From the NCBI GenBank assembly GCA_046296295.1, contig JBKBLG010000005.1, positions 62,001-126,000 on the forward strand: a stretch of DNA of 64,000 nt. Reading direction: 5' to 3'. Shown here one piece after another: positions 47,757-56,045 of this stretch (the stretch's first letter is position 1; every line of letters starts with the position of its first letter). This DNA comes from UBA10646 sp046296295. Its GTDB lineage: Bacteria; Bacteroidota; Bacteroidia; Chitinophagales; Chitinophagaceae. A program made the position numbers and the translations under genes. Under the pieces are notes generated by a model that saw only the letters and a list, made by a program, of their open reading frames with translations, was not told the origin of the DNA and made no database searches.

Positions 47757-48683
47757 ATGCGTATTTCAATTATCACCATCACCTATAATAGTGCTAAAAC
47801 ACTCCGCGATACTTTAGAGAGTGTTGCCTATCAAGATTATGGTGATATTGAACATATCATAGTCGATGGTGGCTCCTCCGACGACACGCTTGCTATCGTT
47901 CAACAGTACCCACATATTGAAAAGTGCTTAGTAGGCAGAGATAAAGGTATCTACGATGCATTGAACAAGGGTATTAACGTTGCTACTGGCGATTATATTG
48001 GCATCTTGCACAGCGACGATTTTTATGCCGACGATGCCGTTATCAGTCGTGTAGTGCGTCATTTACAACGTACACAAACCGATGCCCTCTATGCCGATTT
48101 AGATTATGTATACCATTACGATGTGAATGTAATTGTACGTGCATGGCGTAGTGGCAATTTCGATAGGCATAAATTTTACTTCGGCTGGATGCCGCCACAC
48201 CCAACCTTCTTTCTAAAGAAAGCAGTATACGAACAACTAGGTGGCTACACGTTAGAATTAAAGTCGGCAGCCGACTATGAGCTTATGCTAAGAGTGCTTT
48301 TCAAATACGATATCTCCGTGTCGTATCTGCCCTCTGTTATCGTTAAAATGCGAACAGGCGGCATGAGCAATCGTAGCTTTCAAAACCGTATCAAAGCCAA
48401 TTTAGAAGATCGTAAAGCTTGGACAATGAACGGTTTAGAACCTTATTTCTTTACCAGTTGGCTGAAACCATTTTCTAAGCTTCGTCAGTTCGTATTGCGT
48501 TATTTTTTCTATCGGTTACTTACTTGGCGCTCACGATACAACCAAAAGCGAGGTAAGTTGCTAATACCTGAGCATCAATTGCAAGCATTTCCTTCGAAAG
48601 TTGTTTTTATTGGAGATGAAGCAGCGGCTAACCAATCGCAAAACACCAAAAACAATAACCTTGTTTCAATTTCTGAAGCGTAG
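47757..48683 (+). CDS. Glycosyltransferase family 2
   Basis: 308 residues. GT-A fold with ISIITITYNSAKTLRDTLESV, IIVDGGSSDDT, a DxD-like HSDDFYADDAV and the later GWMPPHPTFFLKKAVYE, typical of WcaA/WcaE-like enzymes. The composition returns towards the native level here. It is the first gene after the most AT-rich segment, and the following phosphatase gene overlaps its 3' end, so the two are co-translated. Confidence 0.88.
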   Translation: MRISIITITYNSAKTLRDTLESVAYQDYGDIEHIIVDGGSSDDTLAIVQQYPHIEKCLVGRDKGIYDALNKGINVATGDYIGILHSDDFYADDAVISRVVRHLQRTQTDALYADLDYVYHYDVNVIVRAWRSGNFDRHKFYFGWMPPHPTFFLKKAVYEQLGGYTLELKSAADYELMLRVLFKYDISVSYLPSVIVKMRTGGMSNRSFQNRIKANLEDRKAWTMNGLEPYFFTSWLKPFSKLRQFVLRYFFYRLLTWRSRYNQKRGKLLIPEHQLQAFPSKVVFIGDEAAANQSQNTKNNNLVSISEA

Positions 48684-49410
48684 TAAGGTAAGTTACGCAG
48701 CAATAGCCTCTTTACTTAAAATCGATATGCACAATCATCTATTACCAGGCATTGATGATGGTGCAGAAAATATTGCTACTAGTCAATCATTGGCACAAAG
48801 CCTTCAAGCAATAGGATACACACATACCATTTGCACACCCCATATCATGAATGGTATGTATAACAATAATCGCACTACTATTTCAGAAGCCAAAAAGCAA
48901 TTAGATAATGCCGAAACTTACCCAATTACAATTATAAATACGGCCGCCGAGTATATGCTCGATGAGGCTTTTTTACAGCAGCTCGAAGCATCAGACCCAT
49001 TATTAACCTTGTATCAAAATAATATTTTAGTAGAGTTTAGCTATGTAGCAGCACCCATCATGTATCAAGATATTTTCTTTCAAATACAATTAAAAGGCTA
49101 CCGTCCGGTATTGGCGCATCCCGAGCGTTACAGTTACTTTGCGAACAATTTGCAAAACTTCGAGGGACTAAAAGCCATGGGCTGTATGCTACAAGTCAAT
49201 GCACTTTCCTTAGGCGGTTACTATGGCAAAACAGCACAAAACATTGCCATACACTTGCTTAGCGAACGTTTAGTAAGTTATATTGGTACCGATACACATG
49301 CCCAACGCCACGTTCAAGCCTTGCAACAAATGAAAGTAGATAGCAAAATATTTGAGCTCATTCAACAGCAACCCCTGCTGCATCAACAGATGTTAGCCGT
49401 ATTCCAATAA
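48661..49410 (+). CDS. CpsB/YwqE-type protein-tyrosine phosphatase (PHP family)
   Basis: A longer frame opens at 48601, but the TTG at 48661 gives FQFLKRSKVS...IDMHNHLLPGIDDG, which matches the usual short N-terminus, so a 249-residue product overlapping the GT2 gene by 23 bases is preferred. Metal ligands of the PHP fold are visible: DMHNH, CTPHI, LAHPERY and GTDTHAQRH. It should dephosphorylate the Tyr tail of the Wzc kinase at the other end of the locus. A UUCG-loop terminator follows. Confidence 0.87.
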   Translation: MFQFLKRSKVSYAAIASLLKIDMHNHLLPGIDDGAENIATSQSLAQSLQAIGYTHTICTPHIMNGMYNNNRTTISEAKKQLDNAETYPITIINTAAEYMLDEAFLQQLEASDPLLTLYQNNILVEFSYVAAPIMYQDIFFQIQLKGYRPVLAHPERYSYFANNLQNFEGLKAMGCMLQVNALSLGGYYGKTAQNIAIHLLSERLVSYIGTDTHAQRHVQALQQMKVDSKIFELIQQQPLLHQQMLAVFQ

Positions 49411-49413
49411 TAC

Positions 49414-49425
49414 ATTTACGCAAGT
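49414..49425 (+). repeat. Short-stem form of the repeat (ATTTACGCAAGT)
   Basis: AC-GCAA-GT, the main repeat lacking one C:G pair. Just after the phosphatase stop; first repeat-like sequence after the island. Confidence 0.45.
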
Positions 49426-49433
49426 AGTATGTC

Positions 49434-49459
49434 AAAAGGTCGCTTCGGCGGCCTTTTTT
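49434..49459 (+). terminator. Intrinsic terminator closing the polysaccharide locus
   Basis: AAAGGTCGC and GCGGCCTTT arms (one G-T pair) with a TTCG loop, followed by T-run. It lies 23 bases after the phosphatase stop. Confidence 0.85.
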
Positions 49460-49537
49460 ATTGCTAGTATCACTTGCTTTACCGAAATACAAAGTAGTGT
49501 ACTACATGTTTTGTTGTACTGTCTTATTTTTAAACCC

Positions 49538-49549
49538 ATTTACGTAAGT
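49538..49549 (+). repeat. Short-stem form of the repeat (ATTTACGTAAGT)
   Basis: AC-GTAA-GT. It faces the full copy at 49554 with a 4-base spacer, so the two can pair as one hairpin of about 12 bp with a bulge. Confidence 0.55.
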
Positions 49550-49553
49550 AATA

Positions 49554-49567
49554 ACCTTACGGTAAAT
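49554..49567 (-). repeat. Short interspersed hairpin repeat (exact, - strand)
   Basis: Exact consensus on the minus strand, in the leader of the M16 protease gene. Confidence 0.85.
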
Positions 49568-49600
49568 GATTATGCACTTATACGTTTAAAACCCCGCTAT

Positions 49601-52447
49601 ATGATGAAGAAATCGTGGCTGTTAGGAGTAGTATCGCTGTTGGCATCGGCCTCACTAATGGCACAAGCAAAGCTGATTGAAAAAGTTACTAAAAAGCCTA
49701 ACAGTATTACCATACCGTACGAAAAGTATGTATTGCCCAATGGCTTAACCATTATAGTACATGAAGATCACAGCGATCCGGTAGTGCATGTAGATGTTAC
49801 CTATCATGTGGGCAGTGCCCGTGAAGAAATTGGAAAAAGCGGGTTTGCACATTTTTTTGAACACATGATGTTTCAAGGTAGCGATAACGTAGCCGACGAG
49901 CAGCACTTTAAAATTGTAACCGAAGCAGGCGGAACGTTAAACGGCACCACCAACCGCGATAGAACCAACTATTTTGAAACAGTACCCAGCAATCAACTCG
50001 AAAAAATGCTCTGGTTAGAGGCCGATAGAATGGGCTTCCTGCTCGATGCTGTAACCCAACAAAAATTTGAAGTACAAAGAGCTACCGTTAAAAATGAACG
50101 AGGCCAGAATTACGATAACCGTCCATACGGATTAGTGCAAGAAGTAGGAGCTCGTACGATGTATCCCTACGGCCATCCGTATAGTTGGCTTACAATTGGG
50201 TATGTAGAAGATTTAAATCGTGTAAATGTTAACGATCTAAAAAACTTCTTTCTTCGTTGGTATGGCCCTAATAACGCTACGCTAACTGTTGGTGGCGATG
50301 TTAAAACTGCAGATGTAGTGAAGTTGGCAGAAAAATACTTTGGTAGTATTCCTAAAGGCCCAGAGGTAACACCCGTGAAAGTACCCGCAGTGAACCTCGA
50401 TAAAGATCGCTATGTAAGCTATATCGATAATTATGCTCGCTTACCATTACTTGCTATTGGTTTTCCAACGGTTCCTAATTACCATCCCGATCAAGCAGCA
50501 TTGGCTTGTTTGGCTCAAATTTTAGGCCAAGGGCGTAATTCGGTATTGTACCAACAACTTACCAAAAAGCAGTTAGCACTTCAAGCGAGTGCAAGCAGCA
50601 GCTTAAGTGAATTAGCCGGAGAGTTCCAGTTTACTTTCGTGCCTTACATGGGCAAGTCGCTTGCCGATATGGAAAAACTATGGCGTGCAGCCCTCGATTC
50701 TTTCGAAGCCCGTGGCGTTACCGATGAAGATATTGCCAAGTTCAAAGGTGGTATTGAAAGCCAATACATTAACGGGTTACAAAGTGTACAGGGTAAGGTA
50801 AGCCAGCTGGCAGCCTTTCAAACATTTACAGGCAACCCCAATCAAATAGAAAAACTGTTAGCCAATTATACTAATGTAACCAAGGCCGATGTACTTCGTG
50901 TGTACAATACCTATATTAAAGGTAAGCACAGTGTGTTTGTAAGTGTTTTACCGAAAGGTCAGGAAAATTTAGCCGCCGCTGCCGATAACTATACTATTGA
51001 TAGTACCCAATATAAGGCGCCTGATTATGGCTATAACAAATTGAAATATGTTAAAGCGAAAGATAATTTCGATCGTAGTAAGATACCTGGTAATGGCCCC
51101 AATCCTGTAGTAAAAGTACCTGCCTACTGGCGTAAAACACTGGCTAATAATGTGCAGGTCATTGGTGCAGCATCGAACGAGGTGCCTACTGTTACTATTA
51201 CCGTAACCATTCCTGGCGGCCACTGTATGCAAGCCAATCAAAAAGATAAACTTGGCTTGGCTGGTATGTTCGCCGATATGATGAATGAAGACACTAAAAA
51301 CTACACAGCCGAACAAATGACTGCCGAACTGCAAAAAATAGGCAGTAGTGTTAGTGTTGGTAGCAGTTTAGATGGCATAACATTCAGAGTACAAACCCTC
51401 AAGAAAAATCTTGATAAAACACTTGCCTTGCTTGAAGAGCGTATGCTTCGTCCCAACTTTACCGACGATGCTTTCAAACGCATTCAACGTCAGCAACTCG
51501 AGGGTTTGCGCCAACAAAAAACACAGCCCGCAGCTATTGCTAGCAGTATAGCTCCAAAATTGTACTACGGTGCTAATAATATCATAGCACTCAGTGAAGA
51601 TGGTACCGAAACCACCATCAAAAATATTAGCCTTGCCGATATTCAGACCTACTACGATCAAAACATGAGTATCACCGATGCAAAAGTGGTGATTGTAGGC
51701 GATGTGAGTGAAGCCGAAGTGTTACCTAAGTTGGCTTTTTTAAATAAAATACCTGCTAAAAAACTTGCACTTCCAGCCATTAGTAGCAAGCCTGAAAATC
51801 CTATGGATAATAGCGTTATCTATATTGTAGATGTTCCTAAAGCAGCTCAAACAGAGTTTCGTGTAGGGTACGCAACCAACTTGCCATACGATGCTACTGG
51901 CGAATTTTACAAAGTTGGACTAATGAACTACGCTTTGGGCGGTGCTTTCAACAGTCGTGTTAACCTCAACCTAAGAGAAGATAAGGGCTGGACGTACGGT
52001 GCTCGTTGTGGTTTCGATGCCGATCAATATGGCGGACAGTTTCAGTTCAGCAGCGGTATTAAAGCCAATGCTACCGACAGCGCCTTGGTAGAGTTATTAA
52101 AAGAGTTTAGCAACTACCCTACAGGTGGCATTCGTGCCGATGAGGTGAGCTTTATGAAAAACGCAATTGGCCAACGCGATGCATTGCGTTACGAAACAGG
52201 TATTCAAAAAGCTGGTTTCATTAGCCGTATTTTAGAGTACAACCTGCCAGCCAATTTTGTAGATGAGCAAAACAAAATTTTAGCCAACATCACTGCTGCC
52301 GATATCAACGCACTTGCTAAAAAGTATATCGATATTAATAAGATGTACATTTTGTTGGTGGGCGATAAAGCTAAAATTTTACCAGGCTTAGAAAAGCTCG
52401 GCAAAAAAATTGTAGAGCTTGATGCCGATGGTAATGTAAAACCATAA
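49601..52447 (+). CDS. M16 family zinc metalloprotease (two-domain, PqqL-like), secreted
   Basis: The frame opens at 49511, but that stretch crosses the repeat pair; the ATG at 49601 gives a proper signal peptide (MMKKSWLLGVVSLLASASLMAQ), hence 948 residues. The zinc motif HFFEH is at 84-88, with the downstream Glu expected in the ATVKNERGQNYDNRPYG region. Two M16 halves follow (about 45-480 and 510-930); the second has no zinc motif, as is usual. It degrades peptides in the periplasm. Not obviously linked to the genes around it. Confidence 0.92.
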   Translation: MMKKSWLLGVVSLLASASLMAQAKLIEKVTKKPNSITIPYEKYVLPNGLTIIVHEDHSDPVVHVDVTYHVGSAREEIGKSGFAHFFEHMMFQGSDNVADEQHFKIVTEAGGTLNGTTNRDRTNYFETVPSNQLEKMLWLEADRMGFLLDAVTQQKFEVQRATVKNERGQNYDNRPYGLVQEVGARTMYPYGHPYSWLTIGYVEDLNRVNVNDLKNFFLRWYGPNNATLTVGGDVKTADVVKLAEKYFGSIPKGPEVTPVKVPAVNLDKDRYVSYIDNYARLPLLAIGFPTVPNYHPDQAALACLAQILGQGRNSVLYQQLTKKQLALQASASSSLSELAGEFQFTFVPYMGKSLADMEKLWRAALDSFEARGVTDEDIAKFKGGIESQYINGLQSVQGKVSQLAAFQTFTGNPNQIEKLLANYTNVTKADVLRVYNTYIKGKHSVFVSVLPKGQENLAAAADNYTIDSTQYKAPDYGYNKLKYVKAKDNFDRSKIPGNGPNPVVKVPAYWRKTLANNVQVIGAASNEVPTVTITVTIPGGHCMQANQKDKLGLAGMFADMMNEDTKNYTAEQMTAELQKIGSSVSVGSSLDGITFRVQTLKKNLDKTLALLEERMLRPNFTDDAFKRIQRQQLEGLRQQKTQPAAIASSIAPKLYYGANNIIALSEDGTETTIKNISLADIQTYYDQNMSITDAKVVIVGDVSEAEVLPKLAFLNKIPAKKLALPAISSKPENPMDNSVIYIVDVPKAAQTEFRVGYATNLPYDATGEFYKVGLMNYALGGAFNSRVNLNLREDKGWTYGARCGFDADQYGGQFQFSSGIKANATDSALVELLKEFSNYPTGGIRADEVSFMKNAIGQRDALRYETGIQKAGFISRILEYNLPANFVDEQNKILANITAADINALAKKYIDINKMYILLVGDKAKILPGLEKLGKKIVELDADGNVKP

Positions 52448-52449
52448 TT

Positions 52450-52463
52450 ACCTTACGGTAAAT
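52450..52463 (-). repeat. Short interspersed hairpin repeat (exact, - strand)
   Basis: Exact consensus three bases after the M16 protease stop codon. Confidence 0.85.
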
Positions 52464-52515
52464 GAAGGATGCGGTATGTACTACGTTACAGTGGTACGAA
52501 TAGCATTTATTCCAT

Positions 52516-52554
52516 TCACAAGTATGGGGCGCCGAAGGCGCCCCATACTTGTGA
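52516..52554. repeat. Large perfect hairpin with GAA loop
   Basis: 18-bp perfect arms around GAA. The centre reads GGGGCGCC-GAA-GGCGCCCC. No T-run follows on either strand, so it is not a classic terminator. It is much richer in G+C than the surroundings. Confidence 0.75.
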
Positions 52555-52608
52555 TAACACCTTTTACACTCCTAAAACAAGCTATCAATACATGCTCATT
52601 GCGTTTGT

Positions 52609-52622
52609 ATTTGCCGTAAGGC
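52609..52622 (+). repeat. Short repeat, compensated form (ATTTGCCGTAAGGC)
   Basis: Outer stem pair A:T replaced by G:C relative to consensus. The same 14-mer occurs at 60442. Confidence 0.75.
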
Positions 52623-52739
52623 AGCCCTAAAAACACCTTTTATGCGGCTAAAAGCCAACACTAGCTAAAATATTTTTCACTTTTTTCATTGATAATCAAT
52701 GAGTTATAAACACTCGATCAAAATTTAACCCAATAATTG

Positions 52740-52770
52740 TTGGTTATTTGGTAGCAGTAGCCCACCTTTG
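52740..52770 (+). promoter_or_regulatory. Candidate promoter of the rplM operon
   Basis: TTG (52740-52742), 20 bases, then CACCTTTG (52763-52770), one base off TAnnTTTG. This fits the Bacteroidota -33/-7 layout. Transcription would start near 52776. Confidence 0.45.
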
Positions 52771-52790
52771 CACTCCCAAAATTTGGGTGC
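52770..52790 (+). promoter_or_regulatory. Leader hairpin before rplM
   Basis: GCAC-T-CCCAAA and TTTGGG-TGC pair with one bulge and a very tight centre. It lies at the predicted 5' end of the ribosomal protein transcript, where autoregulatory leaders occur; function inferred. Confidence 0.35.
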
Positions 52791-52842
52791 CTTGGGATAG
52801 CGAGGCAGATTGATCACTCGGCGAAAGCCAAAAAACAAAACA

Positions 52843-53286
52843 ATGAGCAAATTACATTTCACCACCAAGCATGCGAATGCGGCTACCGTGCAGCGTAATT
52901 GGTACGTAGTAGACGGTACTAATCAAACCGTAGGTCGTATAGCTTCTCGTATTGCCGCCATTCTTCGCGGTAAAAACAAAACCTATTACACACCACACGT
53001 AGATTGTGGTGATTATGTTATCATTATCAACGCCGATAAGGTGGTTTATACAGGTAACAAAAGCGAGCAAAAGGTGTTCCAAAACTTTAGTGGTTACCCT
53101 GGCGGTTTAAAAGAAGAAACTGCAAAAGACCTGCTAAAGCGTCGTCCTGAGGCTGTAATGGAGCGTACCATTAAAGGTATGTTGCCTAAAAATCGCTTAG
53201 GTCGTAAAATGTTTAAGAAGTTGTTTGTATATGCAGGTAGCAATCACCCACATACAGCACAACAGCCTAAAGAATTAAAGTTCTAA
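52843..53286 (+). CDS. rplM: 50S ribosomal protein L13
   Basis: 147 residues from the ATG at 52843; the frame opens 33 bases earlier but the family starts with MSKLHFTTKHANAATVQRNW-like sequence. Signatures WYVVDGTNQTVGRIASRIA and GDYVIIINADKV, and the end KRRPEAVMERTIKGMLPKNRLG, are those of L13. It begins the rplM-rpsI-rpsB-tsf cluster and has a candidate promoter and a leader hairpin just upstream. It assembles early into the large subunit. Confidence 0.97.
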   Translation: MSKLHFTTKHANAATVQRNWYVVDGTNQTVGRIASRIAAILRGKNKTYYTPHVDCGDYVIIINADKVVYTGNKSEQKVFQNFSGYPGGLKEETAKDLLKRRPEAVMERTIKGMLPKNRLGRKMFKKLFVYAGSNHPHTAQQPKELKF

Positions 53287-53298
53287 AGCCCCTCCCGG

Positions 53299-53315
53299 CC
53301 TCCCCGAAGGGGAGG
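53299..53315. repeat. Small GC hairpin with GAA loop between rplM and rpsI
   Basis: CCTCCCC-GAA-GGGGAGG, 7-bp stem. It shares the GAA loop with the larger hairpin at 52516. C-rich spacers of this kind are frequent in this phylum as far as I recall. Confidence 0.5.
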
Positions 53316-53354
53316 TGATTGGAGAATTACATAAACTCAATCACCAAAAATTAC

Positions 53355-53744
53355 ATGGAAAAGCAAAAACAAGGTTTAGGTCGCCGTAAGGAAGCCGTAA
53401 CACGAGTATACCTCGCTAAAGGTACGGGCACCATTACCGTTAACGACAAAGATTACAAGCAATACTTTCCGTTGGTGTATCTACAAAATCAGGTAGAAGC
53501 TCCATTGAAAACTGCTGAAGTTGCCGATAAGTTTGATGTTAAAATCAACGCTACTGGCGGTGGTTTAAAAGGTCAGGCCGAAGCTGCTAAGTTGGGTATT
53601 GCACGTGCTTTAATTGAAGTGAATCCAGAGTTTCGTCCTGCTTTAAAGGCTGCCGGTTACCTGAAGCGTGACCCACGTGGCGTAGAGCGTAAGAAATTTG
53701 GTAAGAAAAAGGCCCGCCGCAGCTACCAGTTCAGCAAGCGTTAA
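53355..53744 (+). CDS. rpsI: 30S ribosomal protein S9
   Basis: 129 residues from the ATG at 53355 (MEKQKQGLGRRKEAVTRVYL); an upstream in-frame TTG at 53319 would add a non-family leader. The GRRKEAVTRV start, GGGLKGQAEAAKLGIARAL and the basic KKARRSYQFSKR tail that reaches the ribosomal P-site region are standard. It lies 68 bases after rplM, the usual partner gene. Confidence 0.97.
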   Translation: MEKQKQGLGRRKEAVTRVYLAKGTGTITVNDKDYKQYFPLVYLQNQVEAPLKTAEVADKFDVKINATGGGLKGQAEAAKLGIARALIEVNPEFRPALKAAGYLKRDPRGVERKKFGKKKARRSYQFSKR

Positions 53745-53840
53745 TATCCTTTTTCGATTCCATGGTCCAGTATTGTCGATGGTCCATGGTTACATGAACG
53801 ATCGACACATCATTATTATCACATTATTACAGCATAAACA

Positions 53841-54737
53841 ATGGAAAATAATACTTCACTTCAACAGCAATTGCTCGAAGCCGGTGTACACTTTGGTCAC
53901 CTCAAGAAGAAGTGGAATCCTAAAATGTTGCCATACATCTTCGCTGAGAAGAAGGGTATTCACATCATCGACCTTAACAAAACAGTAGACGGCTTGCAAG
54001 AAGCTGCTGCTGCTATGAAGCAAATAGCAAAGAGCGGCAAAAAAATTATGTTTGTTGCCACTAAAAAGCAAGCTAAAGAAATTGTTAGCGAGTGTGCTAA
54101 GCGTGTTAACATGCCTTTCGCAACTGAGCGTTGGTTAGGTGGTATGCTTACCAACTTCAACACCGTTCGTAAGAGCGTGAAGAAAATGCAAAGCATCGAA
54201 AAAATGTTGAACGATGGTAGCGCCGAAAGCCTTACTAAGAAAGAGCGTTTAACATTAAGTCGCGATAAAGAAAAGATGGAAAAAGTATTGGGTGGTATCG
54301 CTCAATTAACACGTCTTCCAGCTGCTTTATTTTTGGTAGATATTGGCCATGAGCATATTGCTTTGGCCGAGGCGAAGCGTTTAGGTATCACTACATTTGG
54401 TATGGTTGATACGAACTGCGATCCTAACAAAGTTGATTACGCTATTCCTGCGAACGACGATGCAACTAAGAGTATCGCTATCATTACTAACTACATTGTT
54501 GCCGCTATTGCTGAAGGCTTAGAAGAACGCCAAGCTAGTAAAGACGATGAGGTTGAAGAAAGCGATAACGAAGCAGAACGCCGTGCTGCACGCTTACAAG
54601 CAGAGGCTGAAGCCGAAGCGGGTCGTGGTGGCCGTGGTGGCCGTGGCCGCGGTACAGCTGCTGCAACTGGCGGAGCTCCTAAGCGTCGCGTACCCAATAG
54701 CCGTCGCCCAGCAGGTGGTGGTACTGGTGCCCGTTAA
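53841..54737 (+). CDS. rpsB: 30S ribosomal protein S2 with an Arg/Gly-rich tail
   Basis: 298 residues. The S2 body (about 1-230) carries LLEAGVHFGHLKKKWNPKM, FVATKKQAKEIV and ERWLGGMLTNFNTV. After an acidic linker (DDEVEESDNEAE) comes a roughly 45-residue tail with RGGRGGRGRG and further basic residues, unlike the short end of model S2 proteins. The tail could bind RNA. rpsB precedes tsf, as in most bacteria, with a 284-base gap between them. Confidence 0.96.
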   Translation: MENNTSLQQQLLEAGVHFGHLKKKWNPKMLPYIFAEKKGIHIIDLNKTVDGLQEAAAAMKQIAKSGKKIMFVATKKQAKEIVSECAKRVNMPFATERWLGGMLTNFNTVRKSVKKMQSIEKMLNDGSAESLTKKERLTLSRDKEKMEKVLGGIAQLTRLPAALFLVDIGHEHIALAEAKRLGITTFGMVDTNCDPNKVDYAIPANDDATKSIAIITNYIVAAIAEGLEERQASKDDEVEESDNEAERRAARLQAEAEAEAGRGGRGGRGRGTAAATGGAPKRRVPNSRRPAGGGTGAR

Positions 54738-54761
54738 TTGAAACGTTATCCATCAACAATA

Positions 54762-54810
54762 TTGGGTCAATAATCGCTCCGGTGTATTACAGGATGGATT
54801 GTTGACCCAA
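54762..54810 (+). terminator. Imperfect hairpin between rpsB and tsf
   Basis: TTGGGTCAATAATC pairs with GATTGTTGACCCAA (14 bp, one G-T) around a 21-base loop, followed by CTTTTG. Possible terminator or attenuator after rpsB; tsf has its own -7 box. Confidence 0.45.
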
Positions 54811-54980
54811 CTTTTGTACAAGCATTGAGCTTGAGTTGCGTCGCACACTTGTACACACGTGCAAGCATCTACCAACTCTGCTGATACAAGTACTGAAAGT
54901 TGAAGTGAGTGACACAACAAAGTTGCCATAAGCAGCATAGTTGGTTACCAAATAATAACACCGCAGGTGCAAGCGGTAGC

Positions 54981-54988
54981 TAACTTTG
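54981..54988 (+). promoter_or_regulatory. Candidate -7 element TAACTTTG for tsf
   Basis: Exact TAnnTTTG match, 33 bases before the tsf start. I see no well-spaced -33 TTG. Confidence 0.45.
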
Positions 54989-55021
54989 CACCGTATTGAA
55001 TCATAAAAAATACCTAATCAT

Positions 55022-55861
55022 ATGAGTACAGTTGCAATTACCGCTGCTGACATTAATAAGTTACGCCAAGCTACCGGCGCCGGTATGATGGATTGCCGTA
55101 AAGCTTTAACTGAAACTAACGGCGATTTTGAAGCCGCTATTGATTGGTTACGTAAGCAAGGCCAAAAGGTTGCTGCAAAACGTAGCGATCGTGAAGCGAA
55201 AGAAGGTGTAGTGATAGCAAAAACTAGTGCCGATAACAAAGTAGGATATGTAGTATGTATTAGCTGCGAAACTGATTTTGTATCTAAAAATGCCGATTTC
55301 GTTGCATTTGCTCAATCTATTGCCGATGCCGCTGTTGCTACCGATGCAAAAGATGTTGATGCTTTAAATGCTGCAGAAATTAATGGTGTGAAAGTGGCCG
55401 ATTTAATTAACGATAAGCTTGCTGCTATCGGCGAAAAAATTGGTATTGCTAAATACGAACGTATTGAAGCTCCATACGTAAGTGCTTACATACATGGTGC
55501 CTACCGTTTGGGTGTGTTGGTTGGTTTGACAAGCGAAGCTGCTGACGCAGGTAAAGATGTAGCAATGCAAATTGCTGCAATGAATCCTGTAGCTGTTGAT
55601 GCTGCCAGTGTACCAGCCGAAGCTGTTGAGCGTGAAAGAGCAGTAATTATTGAAACTATGAAAGCCGATCCTAAAATGGCTGGTAAGTCAGATGAAATGA
55701 TTGGTAAAATTGCTGAAGGAAAATTAAATGCCTTCTTTAAAGAACAAACATTAATGGCACAACCATTTGTGAAAGATGGTAGTTTAAGTGTGGAAGCTTA
55801 TTTGCAAAGTGTGAATAAAGAACTTAAGGTTACAGAATTTCGTCGTGTAGCTTTAGGTTAA
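55022..55861 (+). CDS. tsf: Translation elongation factor Ts
   Basis: 279 residues. N-terminal UBA-like domain with INKLRQATGAGMMDCRKALTE, then the EF-Tu-contacting TDFVSKNADF motif, followed by core subdomains with IHGAYRLGVLVGL. EF-Ts exchanges GDP on EF-Tu. A candidate -7 box lies just upstream and a strong terminator just after, so it can be expressed as a single-gene unit besides read-through from rpsB. Confidence 0.97.
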   Translation: MSTVAITAADINKLRQATGAGMMDCRKALTETNGDFEAAIDWLRKQGQKVAAKRSDREAKEGVVIAKTSADNKVGYVVCISCETDFVSKNADFVAFAQSIADAAVATDAKDVDALNAAEINGVKVADLINDKLAAIGEKIGIAKYERIEAPYVSAYIHGAYRLGVLVGLTSEAADAGKDVAMQIAAMNPVAVDAASVPAEAVERERAVIIETMKADPKMAGKSDEMIGKIAEGKLNAFFKEQTLMAQPFVKDGSLSVEAYLQSVNKELKVTEFRRVALG

Positions 55862-55884
55862 TAGCCTTTTAGCATAAATTCAAT

Positions 55885-55912
55885 AAAACGCCGCCTTTTA
55901 GGGCGGCGTTTT
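55885..55912 (+). terminator. Intrinsic terminator after tsf
   Basis: Perfect 11-bp stem AAAACGCCGCC / GGCGGCGTTTT with a TTTTAG loop. The A and T ends make it usable in both directions. Confidence 0.88.
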
Positions 55913-56045
55913 ATATTGGGCGATGTTAGATAAGTACTAATATTTTTAATTGGTGGGGCAACGTGGATTCTTTATTTTGGCTCTCCCTAAAAGTGTATTT
56001 ACCTTTCCTTAACCGGCAACCCCATAACTGCGCAGTCTATCTATC

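Larger units (their letters stand above)
52448..52842. other. Repeat- and hairpin-rich intergenic region before rplM
   Basis: 395 bases. It holds an exact repeat copy (52450), an 18-bp perfect hairpin (52516-52554), a G/C-form repeat (52609), a candidate promoter (52740-52770) and a leader hairpin (52770-52790). I see no gene. Confidence 0.6.

Noticed and set aside
51197..51208. ATTACCGTAACC in the M16 protease gene as a repeat copy
   Set aside because: Stem lost (ACC against ACC) and it lies in an alternating Thr/Val/Ile strand with repetitive codons.
53382..53396. CCGTAAGG in rpsI as another repeat copy
   Set aside because: Only the 8-base core matches, and it encodes the universally conserved GRRKEA of S9, so chance is enough.
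53762..53786. Two direct ATGGTCCA octamers between rpsI and rpsB
   Set aside because: Two short copies only, no further occurrence seen; probably a local accident.
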